From NCBI RefSeq assembly GCF_003752405.1, contig NZ_RKHK01000001.1, forward strand, positions 1,736,001 through 1,800,000: 64,000 bases of DNA. Reading direction: 5' to 3'. Made by a program: the position numbers and the translations under genes. The notes beneath the pieces are model-generated. The model searched no databases, was not told the origin of the DNA, and saw only the letters and a program-made list of their open reading frames with translations. This document shows positions 36,628 through 45,617 of this stretch, piece after piece (the first letter of the stretch is position 1; every line of letters starts with the position of its first letter). The stretch is from Bogoriella caseilytica. Its GTDB lineage: Bacteria > Actinomycetota > Actinomycetes > Actinomycetales > Actinomycetaceae.

Positions 36628-37643
36628 GCGACGAGAACCTGCTGTCCACCGCCGACCTCCACGTGGCCTTCTCCCTGCCGGGCGGGCGCGAGGCCCGCGC
36701 CGTCGACGGCGTCAACCTCGAGGTCAAGCCCGGGGAGATCGTGGCCCTGGCCGGGGAGTCCGGCTGCGGCAAGACCACCCTGGCGCGCACGCTCCTCGGC
36801 CTGGAGAAGCCGACGGCCGGAGCGGTGACCTTCGGCGGCAAGCCGCTGGGCACGACCACCAAGCAGCTGCGTGCTTTCCGCAAGAAGGTCCAGCTCGTGC
36901 TGCAGGACCCCACGGGCGCCCTGAACCCCCGTCAGACGGTCTACGAGGCCGTGGCCGAGGGCTTGCGTATCCACGGCATTCACGACGACGAACACGGCCG
37001 GGTGGTCCGGGCGCTGTCCCAGGCCGGCCTCCGCCCGGCGGAGCGCTACCTGATGCGGTACTCCTTCGAGCTGTCCGGCGGTCAGCGGCAGCGTGTGGTC
37101 ATTGCCGGGGCTCTGGCACTCGCACCCAAGATCATCGTGGCGGATGAGCCGGTGGCCTCTCTCGATGCCTCCGTGCGCGGCGAGATCCTCGCACTGCTCA
37201 AGGAGTTGCGAGACGACTATGGTCTCGGCGCGCTGGTGGTCACCCACGACCTCGGCCTCGCATGGAACATCGCCGACCGGATCGCGGTGATGTACCTCGG
37301 GCGCATTGTGGAGCAGGGCCCGGTGGAGCAGGTGCTGCTCGATCCCCAGCACCCGTACACCCGCGCGCTGGTCTCCGTCCTACCGGAGTCCCCGGTGGGG
37401 GAGCCCCAGGTGCTCACCGGGGAAGCTCCGGACGCCTCGGCGATTCCCAGTGGTTGCCGTTTCCACTCGCGGTGCCCGGTCTACAACTCCGGCGTGGCCG
37501 AGCAGGTGGGTGTGGCGGAGAAGTGCACCACCGTGGACCTGAACGTGCTGGGCAGTGAGACCCGCCAGTGGCAGGCCGCCTGCCACGTGGCACACGTGAG
37601 CGGCCGTGAAGAGGTCCGCGATACCGTGCAAGCTTCGAACTGA
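36624..37643 (+). CDS. Dipeptide ABC transporter ATP-binding protein (DppF-like)
   Basis: A 339-residue second ATPase. Walker A is GESGCGKTT, signature LSGGQRQRV, Walker [13 protein letters not shown]. The C-terminal Cys motif is [15 protein letters not shown] with a later Cys (AEKC). GTG 36624 overlaps the previous stop and has AAGGAG upstream. The stop codon lies in the first of two tandem hairpins. Confidence 0.93.
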   Translation: MSDENLLSTADLHVAFSLPGGREARAVDGVNLEVKPGEIVALAGESGCGKTTLARTLLGLEKPTAGAVTFGGKPLGTTTKQLRAFRKKVQLVLQDPTGALNPRQTVYEAVAEGLRIHGIHDDEHGRVVRALSQAGLRPAERYLMRYSFELSGGQRQRVVIAGALALAPKIIVADEPVASLDASVRGEILALLKELRDDYGLGALVVTHDLGLAWNIADRIAVMYLGRIVEQGPVEQVLLDPQHPYTRALVSVLPESPVGEPQVLTGEAPDASAIPSGCRFHSRCPVYNSGVAEQVGVAEKCTTVDLNVLGSETRQWQAACHVAHVSGREEVRDTVQASN

Positions 37644-37687
37644 GGAATCAGTTCGAGGATGGCCATGCCGCTTCGGGCGTGGCCATC
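37635..37687 (+). terminator. Two tandem hairpins after the dpp genes
   Basis: Hairpin 1: TCGAACTGA, loop GGAA, TCAGTTCGA (37635-37656), spanning the stop codon. Hairpin 2: GATGGCCATGCC, loop GCTTCG, GGCGTGGCCATC (37658-37687), 12 bp with one G-T pair. No T-run follows, so they may attenuate rather than end transcription into the next gene. Confidence 0.6.
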
Positions 37688-37733
37688 ACCGCTGGGCCCG
37701 CCGATCCGGGCCACAACCTTCCCTGGAGCACAG

Positions 37734-38453
37734 ATGCGTATCCTCGTCGTCCAGAACTCGCCGTCCTCGGGCGCCGGCCGGCTGTCCGGCTGGCTCGTGG
37801 AGGAGGGGCTCTCCGTCGATCTGGTGGACGGCGACGAACTTCCCCCCACGCTGGCTGGCGTGGATGGTGTGGTCCTCCTCGGCGGCGGGTTCATGCCGGA
37901 CAACGACGAGCACGCGCCCTGGCTGCACCGCGAGCGCGCCCTGACTCGCGAGGCGATCGCCAAGGAGATTCCGCTGCTCGGTATCTGCCTGGGGGAGCAG
38001 GTGCTCGCCCTGGTGGCCGGCGGCGAGGTCACCGCCTCCTCGGGCGAGACCGAGCGCGGCTCGGTGGGCATCGACCTCACTGAGGCGGCCGCCGAGGACC
38101 GGGTGTTCTCCTCCCTGGCTGGAGAGCAGCTCCGGATGATCCAGAACCACAAGGACTCCGTCACCCGCCTGCCCGAGGAGGCTGTGCTGCTCGGCACCAA
38201 CGAGGCATGCAAGGTCCAGGCCTTCCGGGTGGGCAGCGTGGCCTGGGGGCTGCAGTTCCATCCCGAGGTGGATGCCTCGCGATTGAAGAAGTGGAACGAG
38301 GCTTCTCTGGCCAAGGTCGGGGTGGATCGCGACGCACTCGCGGCTGCTGCCGAGGTCGATGCCCCGGTGAATGTGCGCCAGTCCCGCGAGTTGCTCGCCA
38401 ACTTCGCCGCGGTGGTGCGCGAGCAGGCGGCCCAGCGGAGGCCGGCCGCATGA
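37734..38453 (+). CDS. Type 1 glutamine amidotransferase
   Basis: A 239-residue class I amidotransferase-like hydrolase. The nucleophile is C85 in LLGICLGEQV; the partner His and Glu are H176 and E178 in FHPEVD. It stands alone without a synthase domain, so it may hydrolyse a gamma-glutamyl bond of a small peptide or amide rather than feed a partner. It follows the dpp operon after the tandem hairpins and overlaps the serine hydrolase start (ATGA). Confidence 0.85.
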   Translation: MRILVVQNSPSSGAGRLSGWLVEEGLSVDLVDGDELPPTLAGVDGVVLLGGGFMPDNDEHAPWLHRERALTREAIAKEIPLLGICLGEQVLALVAGGEVTASSGETERGSVGIDLTEAAAEDRVFSSLAGEQLRMIQNHKDSVTRLPEEAVLLGTNEACKVQAFRVGSVAWGLQFHPEVDASRLKKWNEASLAKVGVDRDALAAAAEVDAPVNVRQSRELLANFAAVVREQAAQRRPAA

Positions 38454-39298
38454 GCGATCCGCGCACTGCCGGTGAGAAGGCGGCCGCCGGACGTGATGGC
38501 ACATTGACCTCTGGTGAGGGGCCGGCGCCCTTCGTGGCCTACCGGCTTGCCACCGCTGAGGGGGCGATTCTCGCCGAGAACCACCCGGACGAGACCTTCA
38601 TCCCGGCCTCTACGCTCAAGCTCGCCATCCTGGTTGCCGTGGCGCGCGCACTGGAAGGCGGCGCGCTGAGCTTGGACCACGAGGTGCCCGTGGTCAGCTC
38701 GTGGCCGAGCGACTTCGACGGCACTCCCTTCGACTTCAGCTACGACGCTGATGAGGTCGACAACGCCTGGCCCGCCGAGGGCACACCGATCTCGGTCGGC
38801 GACATCTTGGAGCGGATGATTACCGTCTCCTCCAACGAGGCCACCAACATGGCCTACGACCTGGTGGGCAAGGAGTCGGTGGCCGCCGTCTTCGCCGACG
38901 CCGGTTGCACCCACTCCGCCCTGGGCCGGAAGTACGGCGACATGCTCGCGGCCCAGCACTTCGGGCGCGTCAGCTACTGCACCGCCGGAGATCTCGCGAC
39001 GCTCATGGGGGCCACGGTGCGCGGCGACCTCATCGGTGCGCAGTGGACGCGGTATGTCACCGACCTGCTCTCCCGCCAGCAGGACCAGGTCATCGGCGGA
39101 GTCGTCCCGGCCGGTACCCCGTGGGGTTCGAAGTCCGGCTGGGTGGACGGTATCCGCCACGATGTCGCCTACATCGGCGAGCCGGGCCCGCGGGCGCTGG
39201 TGCTGGGGGTGTGCACCCGCGACTTCCCCGACTGGCCCTCGGCCGTGGCCGCGATCCGGGCGCTCGCCGACATCGCCCTGCGCCTGGCCGCGCGCTGA
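38450..39298 (+). CDS. Class A beta-lactamase-fold serine hydrolase without signal peptide
   Basis: A 282-residue SxxK hydrolase. S54-T-L-K57 is the nucleophile motif, S127-S-N129 replaces the SDN loop and K228-S-G230 the KTG triad. No signal sequence or membrane helix is present, so it acts in the cytoplasm, where beta-lactam defence is unlikely. The operon with a dipeptide importer and an amidotransferase suggests peptide or wall-fragment processing (inference). The omega-loop Glu of true beta-lactamases was not located. A terminator hairpin follows. Confidence 0.85.
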   Translation: MSDPRTAGEKAAAGRDGTLTSGEGPAPFVAYRLATAEGAILAENHPDETFIPASTLKLAILVAVARALEGGALSLDHEVPVVSSWPSDFDGTPFDFSYDADEVDNAWPAEGTPISVGDILERMITVSSNEATNMAYDLVGKESVAAVFADAGCTHSALGRKYGDMLAAQHFGRVSYCTAGDLATLMGATVRGDLIGAQWTRYVTDLLSRQQDQVIGGVVPAGTPWGSKSGWVDGIRHDVAYIGEPGPRALVLGVCTRDFPDWPSAVAAIRALADIALRLAAR

Positions 39299-39361
39299 CC
39301 CTGCCGGCCCTCGGGGCGGCCCCACCCGGGCGCCCGCCCGCAGCGTTTGTGCTCACTGGAT

Positions 39362-39397
39362 GTCGCTCTGAGCGGGGATCCGGCCCGCTAGAGCGAC
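39362..39397 (+). terminator. Terminator of the dpp / serine hydrolase operon
   Basis: GTCGCTCT-G-AGCGGG pairs with CCCGCT-AGAGCGAC with one bulged base; GTCTTCT follows. Confidence 0.7.
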
Positions 39398-39414
39398 GTC
39401 TTCTGATCACCATC

Positions 39415-39475
39415 GCGGGGGAGGGGCGGCCGTGACCGCGGGGATCGGCGGCCGTGTCTGCGGGGGAGGGGCGGC
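39415..39475. repeat. 16-bp direct repeat in intergenic region
   Basis: GCGGGGGAGGGGCGGC occurs at 39415-39430 and 39460-39475, 45 bases apart, between the terminator and the SDR gene. G-rich strand could form quadruplex-like structure; function unknown. Confidence 0.5.
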
Positions 39476-39528
39476 GGGCGCCTCGGCTACGGGATGCGCA
39501 GCCAGGACGCCCGTTACACCATGGGCCT

Positions 39529-40401
39529 ATGACCACGTGGAAGAACACCGAGAAGCTGTCCGAGATCCCCGCGCAGGACCAGCAGTGGCCCGGCACGGAG
39601 GCGGCCCTGAACCCGGCGGCCGATCATGGCGAGACCACCTGGGTGGGGCGCGAGCGCCTCACCGGCAAGAAGGCCCTGATCACCGGTGGGGACTCCGGGA
39701 TCGGGCGCGCGGTCGCCATCGCCTTCGCCAAGGAGGGGGCGGATGTGGCCATCACGCACCTGCCCGACGAATCCAAGGACGCCGCCGAGGTCAAGGAAGC
39801 GGTGGAGGCGGCCGGCCGCACCTGCGTGGTCATCGAGGTCGACCTACGCACCGAGGAGGCCTGTGCCCACGCCGTCGCGACGGCGGTTGACGGCCTGGGC
39901 GGCCTCGACGTGGTGATCAACAACGCGGCATTCCAGATGGCCCAGCCGGACTTCCCGGACTTCCCCGGCGATCAGATCGAACGCACCTTCGCTACGAATG
40001 TCTTCGCCACGTTCTGGACCACCAAGGCGGCGACGCCGCACCTGGGCGAGGGCTCCACGGTCATCAACACCACCTCCATCCAGGCCTACTCGCCATCGGA
40101 ACCGCTGTTGGACTATGCCGCCACCAAGGCTGCGCTGAACAACCTCACGGTGAACCTGGCCTCCGAGCTGGGCTCGCGTGGCATCCGGGTGAACGCTGTG
40201 GCTCCGGGCCCGATCTGGACGCCACTGATCCCTTCCACCTTCGACGGCGAGAAGGTCGAGGGCTTCGGTGCCGACACCCCGCTCGGCCGGGCCGGCCAGC
40301 CCATCGAGGTGGCCTCGGCCTTCGTGTACCTCGCCTCGGACGAGGCCTCCTACGTCTCGGGCACCGTGCTCGGCGTCACCGGCGGGAAGCCGGTCTTCTG
40401 A
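39529..40401 (+). CDS. Short-chain dehydrogenase, general-stress type (YhdF-like)
   Basis: A 290-residue NAD(P)-dependent oxidoreductase. Cofactor motif TGGDSGIGRAVA (about 50-61), NNAAFQM, catalytic Ser in NTTSIQAYS and YAATKAAL (Tyr-x3-Lys). The extra N-terminal 40 residues with LNPAADHGETTWVGRERL are typical of the large stress-type SDRs. The C-terminus GVTGGKPVF is complete, and the 87-bp repeat begins at its last codons. Confidence 0.9.
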   Translation: MTTWKNTEKLSEIPAQDQQWPGTEAALNPAADHGETTWVGRERLTGKKALITGGDSGIGRAVAIAFAKEGADVAITHLPDESKDAAEVKEAVEAAGRTCVVIEVDLRTEEACAHAVATAVDGLGGLDVVINNAAFQMAQPDFPDFPGDQIERTFATNVFATFWTTKAATPHLGEGSTVINTTSIQAYSPSEPLLDYAATKAALNNLTVNLASELGSRGIRVNAVAPGPIWTPLIPSTFDGEKVEGFGADTPLGRAGQPIEVASAFVYLASDEASYVSGTVLGVTGGKPVF

Positions 40402-40574
40402 CGAAGGCGCAGCCGAGTGCCGGGCCGAGGGGCGAGGTCCAGCCGAGGCGGAGGTGAGGAAGTAAACCTGTTAAGCCCGGTCTTCTGACGAAGGCGCAGC
40501 CGAGTGCCGGGCCGAGGGGCGAGGTCCAGCCGAGGCGGAGGTGAGGAAGTAAACCTGTTAAGCCCGGTCTTCTG
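40391..40574. repeat. 87-bp tandem repeat, two full copies plus a partial third
   Basis: The unit begins CGGTCTTCTGACGAAGG at 40391, 40478 and 40565; the period is 87 in both steps. Copies 1 and 2 are identical over 87 bases; the third ends after 10-12 bases. The unit includes the last codons and stop of the SDR gene, so the stop region is copied. It shares GGGCCGAGGGGCGAGGT with the repeat at 50804. The frames in it code for nothing credible. Confidence 0.9.
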
Positions 40575-40599
40575 ACCACCCGAGACCGCGCAGGTGTTC

Positions 40600-40605
40600 T
40601 AACGT
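40600..40605 (+). promoter_or_regulatory. -10 hexamer TAACGT, leaderless start of PAP2 gene
   Basis: TAACGT, then TCCTGC, then GTG 40612. No ribosome site is visible. Confidence 0.5.
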
Positions 40606-40611
40606 TCCTGC

Positions 40612-41508
40612 GTGGTCTATCACCCGAGGGACGGCGCACGCCGTGTCGTCGCTGCCGCCTTCGCCCTGCTGTGTGCTGGCGCAGTCGCGCTCGTGTGGTG
40701 GTTCTTCGTCACCACCCCCACTGGGCAGCGGATCGACCAGCTCGCCCTGGAGGGCTCAGCACTGGGCCAGAGCACCCTGTACGGCAGGGCTCACCAGCTC
40801 CTGGGGATCGTCTCGGAGGCCTTCCTCGTCGTGGTGGTGGCCGTGGCCGGTCTCTTCGCCGCGCTACGCCGCCAGTGGGTGCACGTCGTCGCGATCGCCC
40901 TGGTGGTGGGGGGTGCGAACATCACTACCCAGGTGCTCAAGGAGTACGTGTTCTCCCGCCCCGACCTCGGGGTCACCTGGTCCATGGCGAACTCCCTCCC
41001 CTCCGGCCACACCACCGCGGCGGTCAGCGCTCTGGCCGCCGGGCTCCTGGCTGTGGCCCCGCGATGGCGCTGGCTCGTGGCCGGAACGGGAGCGATCTAT
41101 GCGGCCGCCACAGGTGTCGCCACGATGGTGGTGAGCTGGCACCGGCCCGGTGACGTCGTGGCGGCAGTGCTCGTGGTGGGCGCCTGGTTGTTGTGCGCTT
41201 TGGCGCTGTTGCGGCGGGAGGATGTGGCGACGAATGGGGGCAGGATGCCCTCCTGGGCGCGCGGTGCCGATGTCGCCACGAGGGCACTGCTCGGATTGAC
41301 GATGGCGGTTGCCGCGCTCGTCAGCTTCCTTGCCCTGCTCACCACGCGCGGCGCCATCGGAGCCGAGCCGCCGGAGCGCTTCGACCTTCCCGTGGCCTAC
41401 ATCGGCGCGATCGCCGCGATCATCGCCATCACCTGCCTGACCACCTTGCTCGCACTGGTGCTCTCCGCCCCACGCAGCGATCCGCGACGCGCTGGCGCCA
41501 CACGGTGA
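40612..41508 (+). CDS. PAP2-superfamily phosphatase, membrane bound
   Basis: A 298-residue lipid or polyprenyl phosphate phosphatase. The three motifs are KEYVFSRPDL, SLPSGHTTA (C2) and SWHRPGDVVAA (C3), around residues 100-185. Six hydrophobic segments include 12-30, 55-75, 85-105, 140-160, 195-215 and 260-290. A charged cytoplasmic loop (ATNGGRMPSWARGAD) lies before the last two. Likely acts on undecaprenyl pyrophosphate or a phosphatidate; the substrate cannot be read. Confidence 0.9.
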   Translation: MVYHPRDGARRVVAAAFALLCAGAVALVWWFFVTTPTGQRIDQLALEGSALGQSTLYGRAHQLLGIVSEAFLVVVVAVAGLFAALRRQWVHVVAIALVVGGANITTQVLKEYVFSRPDLGVTWSMANSLPSGHTTAAVSALAAGLLAVAPRWRWLVAGTGAIYAAATGVATMVVSWHRPGDVVAAVLVVGAWLLCALALLRREDVATNGGRMPSWARGADVATRALLGLTMAVAALVSFLALLTTRGAIGAEPPERFDLPVAYIGAIAAIIAITCLTTLLALVLSAPRSDPRRAGATR

Positions 41509-41697
41509 GGTGTGGCTTCCATTGGCTCTCGGGCACGCCCGGTGCCGCGAGAGCGCGCCACCGGGCGGGAACGGTCTGCAGCGCTGTCCAGGACCAGGTA
41601 CGGTCAGCGGCGATGCCCCAGAACAATGGGTGTGTCAACGCCTGACGGCGCAGCAATCCCCCACAGTCAGCCAGTTCGGCCAGTAAGGAAGGTCCAC

Positions 41698-44529
41698 GTG
41701 GCCACAACCCGCAAGCTTGTGATCGTCGAGTCTCCTGCCAAGGCGCGCACCATCGGCGCCTATCTCGGGCCGGAGTTCGATGTCGAGGCGTCGGTGGGGC
41801 ACATTCGCGACCTTCCTCAGCCCTCCGAACTGCCGCAGGAGATGAAGAAGGGCCCGTTCGGCAAGTTCGCCGTCGATGTCGAGGGCGACTTCGATCCCTA
41901 TTACGTGGTGGACGCGGGCAAGAAGAAGAAGGTCGCCGAGCTGCGCAAGGCGCTCAAGGAGTCCGACGAGCTCTACCTCGCCACCGATGAGGACCGCGAG
42001 GGCGAGGCCATCGCCTGGCACCTGTTGGATGTGCTCAAGCCCAAGGTACCGGTCAAGCGCATGGTCTTCCACGAGATCACCCGCGAAGCCATCACCCGCG
42101 CCCTGGAGAACACCCGCGAGCTCGATGACCGGCTCGTCGACGCCCAGGAGACCCGTCGTATCCTCGACCGCCTGGTGGGCTACGAGGTCTCACCGCTGCT
42201 GTGGCGCAAGATCAAGCCCGGCATCTCCGCCGGTCGAGTGCAGTCCGTGGCCACCCGCCTGGTGGTCGAACGCGAACGGGAGCGGATGAGCTTCCGCTCG
42301 GCCTCCTACTGGGATGTGCGCGGCCTCTTCAGCGGCGCAGACTCCACCGACACCGAGCAGGATCGGCAGTTCACCGCCCGCCTCGTCAGCCTGGACGGCC
42401 GGCGTGTGGCCACTGGCCGCGACTTCGCCGACGACGGCGAACTCAAGCCCGCCGCCACCAAGGCCGAGGTGCTGCACCTCGCGGAGACGAACGCCCGCGA
42501 GGTGGCCATCGCTCTGGAGCAGGCCGCTGCGCAGGTGGTCTCCATGGAGACCAAGCCCTACACCCGCCGTCCGGCGGCGCCGTTCACCACCTCCACGCTG
42601 CAGCAGGAGGCCTCGCGCAAGCTGCGCTGGAGCGCTCGGGAGACCATGCGCACCGCGCAGGGCCTGTACGAGAACGGCTACATCACCTACATGCGTACCG
42701 ACTCGCCGGTGCTCTCCGCCCAGGCCATCGCGGCGGCCCGCAGCCAGGCCGCCGAGCTGTACGGCGCGGAGTACGTGCACGACAAGGCACGCACGTACGG
42801 CAAGTCCAAGGGGGCACAGGAGGCGCACGAGGCCATCCGCCCCGCCGGCGATGCCTTCCGCACCCCTGGGCAGGTGGCCTCCTCCCTCAGCCCGCAAGAG
42901 CTGAAGCTCTACGACCTCATCTGGAAGCGCACAGTCGCCTCCCAGATGGCGGACGCGCGCGGCCAGACCGCCACGGTGCGCTTGGGCGCAGACCTGCCTG
43001 AGGCGCAGGTGGCCTCCCTGCCGGGCAGTGGCGACCGGCGTGCCGAGCTGAGCGCCTCCGGCACCGTGATCACCTTCCGGGGCTTCCTGGCCGCCTACGA
43101 GGAAGGCCGCGACGCCGAGCGCTACGAGGACAACGCCGGCAAGGACAGTAAGGAGACCCGGCTGCCCCAGCTCGCCGAGGGTGATGCGGTGAGCACCCAG
43201 GAGGTCACTGCCGAAGGGCACGAGACCAGCCCGCCGCCGCGGTACACCGAGGCCTCGCTGGTCAAGGCCATGGAGGAGCGCGGCATCGGCCGGCCCTCCA
43301 CCTACGCCGCCACGATCTCGGTGATCACTGACCGTGGTTATGTGGAACGCCGCGGCCAAGCGCTGGTGCCCACCTGGCTGGCCTTCTCGGTGGTGCGGCT
43401 GCTGGAGGAGAACCTCCCCAAGCTCGTGGATTACGACTTCACCGCCGCCATGGAGGCCGATCTCGACCGCATCGCTGCCGGAGACGAGCAGCGCACCCAT
43501 TGGCTCGCGAGCTTCTACCGCGGAGACGACCAGCGACAGGGCCTGAAGGCCCTCGTGGAGGATCTGGGCGATATCGACGCCCGGGCCGTGAACAGCATCG
43601 ACCTCGGCGAAGGTCTCACCCTGCGCGTGGGTCGCTACGGGCCCTATATCGAGGAGCCCGCAGGAGAGGACGAGGACGCTACCGACTCCGACGGCGAGAA
43701 GCGCACGTCCCGCCGCGCCTCGGTGCCCGATGACATCGCCCCGGACGAGCTCACCGTGGAGGTAGCCCGCGAACTCCTGGCCAAGCAGGCCGACGACGGG
43801 CGCGAACTCGGCACCGATCCGGAGACCGGCCGGACGATCATCGCCAAGAACGGCCGCTACGGCGCCTACGTCACCGAGGTCGTGCCGGAGATGACCGAGG
43901 AGGAGATCCAGGCCCATCTGGATGCTCAACCCACGGAGTATTACAAGAACGGCAAGCCCAAGCCGAAGAAGAAGCCCAAGCAGCCCAAACCGCGCACCGG
44001 ATCACTCCTGCAGTCCATGGCCCTGGAATCAGTCACGCTCGAGGACGCCCTGAAGCTGCTCTCGCTACCCCGGGTGGTGGGAACCGACGCCGAGGGGCAG
44101 GAGATCACCGCCCAGAACGGCCGCTTCGGCCCGTACCTGAAGAAGGGCACCGACTCGCGCTCGCTGGAGTCCGAGGAGCAGATCTTCTCCATCACCCTGG
44201 AGGAGGCGCTGGCCATCTACGCCCAGCCGAAGCAGCGCCGCGGGCAGACGGCGCGGCCGCCTCTGAAGGAGCTGGCAGCGGATCCGGTTTCCGGTAAGCC
44301 GGTCGTGGTCAAGGACGGGCGTTTCGGCCCCTACGTCACCGACGGCGAGACGAACGCGACGCTGCGACGAGACGACTCGGTGGAGCAGCTCACCGACGCG
44401 CGCGCCCATGAGCTGCTCGCGGAGAAGCGTGCCAAGGGCCCGGCCAAGGGCAAGTCCCGTTCCTCGAGTGCACGCAGCACCGCGAAGAAGCCCGCGGCAC
44501 GCAAGCCGGCCGCCAAAAAGTCACGCTGA
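41698..44529 (+). CDS. topA: DNA topoisomerase I
   Basis: A 943-residue type IA topoisomerase that relaxes negative supercoils. The Toprim domain starts KLVIVESPAKARTIG (6-20) with DEDREGEAIAW (98-108). The catalytic Tyr is Y331 in GYITYMRTDS. No C4 zinc fingers; instead four C-terminal repeats (GRYGPYIEE, GRYGAYVTE, GRFGPYLKK, GRFGPYVTD) and a Lys/Ala-rich tail, as in mycobacterial TopA. GTG 41698 with AAGGAAGG upstream is the start; the frame open to 41512 has no support. Its order before tmk-holB is conserved. Confidence 0.96.
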   Translation: MATTRKLVIVESPAKARTIGAYLGPEFDVEASVGHIRDLPQPSELPQEMKKGPFGKFAVDVEGDFDPYYVVDAGKKKKVAELRKALKESDELYLATDEDREGEAIAWHLLDVLKPKVPVKRMVFHEITREAITRALENTRELDDRLVDAQETRRILDRLVGYEVSPLLWRKIKPGISAGRVQSVATRLVVERERERMSFRSASYWDVRGLFSGADSTDTEQDRQFTARLVSLDGRRVATGRDFADDGELKPAATKAEVLHLAETNAREVAIALEQAAAQVVSMETKPYTRRPAAPFTTSTLQQEASRKLRWSARETMRTAQGLYENGYITYMRTDSPVLSAQAIAAARSQAAELYGAEYVHDKARTYGKSKGAQEAHEAIRPAGDAFRTPGQVASSLSPQELKLYDLIWKRTVASQMADARGQTATVRLGADLPEAQVASLPGSGDRRAELSASGTVITFRGFLAAYEEGRDAERYEDNAGKDSKETRLPQLAEGDAVSTQEVTAEGHETSPPPRYTEASLVKAMEERGIGRPSTYAATISVITDRGYVERRGQALVPTWLAFSVVRLLEENLPKLVDYDFTAAMEADLDRIAAGDEQRTHWLASFYRGDDQRQGLKALVEDLGDIDARAVNSIDLGEGLTLRVGRYGPYIEEPAGEDEDATDSDGEKRTSRRASVPDDIAPDELTVEVARELLAKQADDGRELGTDPETGRTIIAKNGRYGAYVTEVVPEMTEEEIQAHLDAQPTEYYKNGKPKPKKKPKQPKPRTGSLLQSMALESVTLEDALKLLSLPRVVGTDAEGQEITAQNGRFGPYLKKGTDSRSLESEEQIFSITLEEALAIYAQPKQRRGQTARPPLKELAADPVSGKPVVVKDGRFGPYVTDGETNATLRRDDSVEQLTDARAHELLAEKRAKGPAKGKSRSSSARSTAKKPAARKPAAKKSR

Positions 44530-44552
44530 GGCTCCCCGGTCGCGCGCTGACG

Positions 44553-44558
44553 TAGATT
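44553..44558 (+). promoter_or_regulatory. -10 hexamer TAGATT, leaderless start of the Gfo/Idh gene
   Basis: TAGATT, then GACGGC, then ATG 44565. Confidence 0.55.
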
Positions 44559-44564
44559 GACGGC

Positions 44565-45587
44565 ATGGACACTGCCGTCGTTGACACGCTTCCTCAGCCT
44601 CTCGATCCGCATGACGCCCCGCCGCTGCGGTGGGGCATCATCGGCGCCGGCGGAATCGCCGGACGCTTCGCCACCGAGGTGCCCGCGCACAGCGCGCAAC
44701 GCATCGTGGCCATCGGGTCGCGCAGCGCGGAGAAAGCTGCGGCCTTCGCCGCGGAGCACGGCGTTCCTGTTGCGCACGGCTCTTACGAGGAACTCGTGGC
44801 GGATCCCGAGGTGGACGTCGTCTACGTCGCCTCACCGCACAGCCACCATGCCGAGCACGCTCGTCTCGCGCTCGAGGCCGGTAAGCACGTGCTGGTGGAG
44901 AAGGCCTTCACCCGTAACGCTGCCGAGGCGCGCTCGGTCTTCGACCTCGCTGAGCAGCGGGGCCTGTTCGCCATGGAGGCGATGTGGAGCAGGTTCCTGC
45001 CGCACATGGTGGCCCTACGTGGGCTGGTCGACTCCGGCGCGCTCGGTGAGGTCCTGCATGTGCGCGGGGACCACGGCCAGTACCTCCCGCACGTTCCGCG
45101 CCTGACCGAGCCGGAGCTCGCCGGGGGCGCCGTGCTGGACCTGGCCGTCTACCCGCTCTCCTTCATCCACTCCCTGCTCGGCGTGCCGCAGGCAGTGCAT
45201 GCGATCGGCACCCTCACCGAGAAGGGCGTCGACGGTCAGGAGGCCGTCACGCTCTCCTACGGTCGCGCCGTCGGGGTGGCGACCGCCAGCATGCTGGCGC
45301 GCTCGGCCACCGACGGCATCGTGGTGGGCACCGAGGCCCGGGTGGAACTGGCCTCGGGCTTCTATGCTCCGGGGATCTGCACGGTGGTGCCTCGCGAGGG
45401 GGAGCCTTGGACCTTCCCGCAGCGCAGCATCACCGGTGGGTTCCAGTACCAGGCGGCCGAGGTGGCTCGCTGTGTGAGCGCCGGCCGGCAGCAGTCGGAG
45501 ACGTTGCCCTGGACGGCCACCATCGAGGTCATGGAGATCATGGATGAGGTGCGTCGCCAGCTGGGCGTGGTCCTACCGGGTGAGTAG
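44565..45587 (+). CDS. Gfo/Idh/MocA-family oxidoreductase
   Basis: A 340-residue NAD(P)-dependent sugar or cyclitol dehydrogenase-like protein. Rossmann motif GIIGAGGIAGRFA (24-36), then ASPHSHHAEHA and the catalytic-region EKAFTRNAAEA (Lys in EK). The second domain contains DLAVYPLSFIHSLLG. An N-terminal extension of about 20 residues precedes the Rossmann fold. The substrate is unknown. It sits between topA and tmk, an insertion into the usual topA-tmk-holB order. Confidence 0.88.
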   Translation: MDTAVVDTLPQPLDPHDAPPLRWGIIGAGGIAGRFATEVPAHSAQRIVAIGSRSAEKAAAFAAEHGVPVAHGSYEELVADPEVDVVYVASPHSHHAEHARLALEAGKHVLVEKAFTRNAAEARSVFDLAEQRGLFAMEAMWSRFLPHMVALRGLVDSGALGEVLHVRGDHGQYLPHVPRLTEPELAGGAVLDLAVYPLSFIHSLLGVPQAVHAIGTLTEKGVDGQEAVTLSYGRAVGVATASMLARSATDGIVVGTEARVELASGFYAPGICTVVPREGEPWTFPQRSITGGFQYQAAEVARCVSAGRQQSETLPWTATIEVMEIMDEVRRQLGVVLPGE

Positions 45588-45605
45588 CGCGTCGGTGGCC
45601 GCAGC

Positions 45606-45611
45606 TAGGCT
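45606..45611 (+). promoter_or_regulatory. -10 hexamer TAGGCT, leaderless start of tmk
   Basis: TAGGCT, then GAACCG, then GTG 45618. No Shine-Dalgarno. Confidence 0.55.
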
Positions 45612-45617
45612 GAACCG

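Noticed and set aside
38450-39298. An antibiotic-resistance beta-lactamase
   Set aside because: The SxxK motif is present, but there is no signal peptide, the SDN loop is changed and the gene sits in a peptide-uptake operon.
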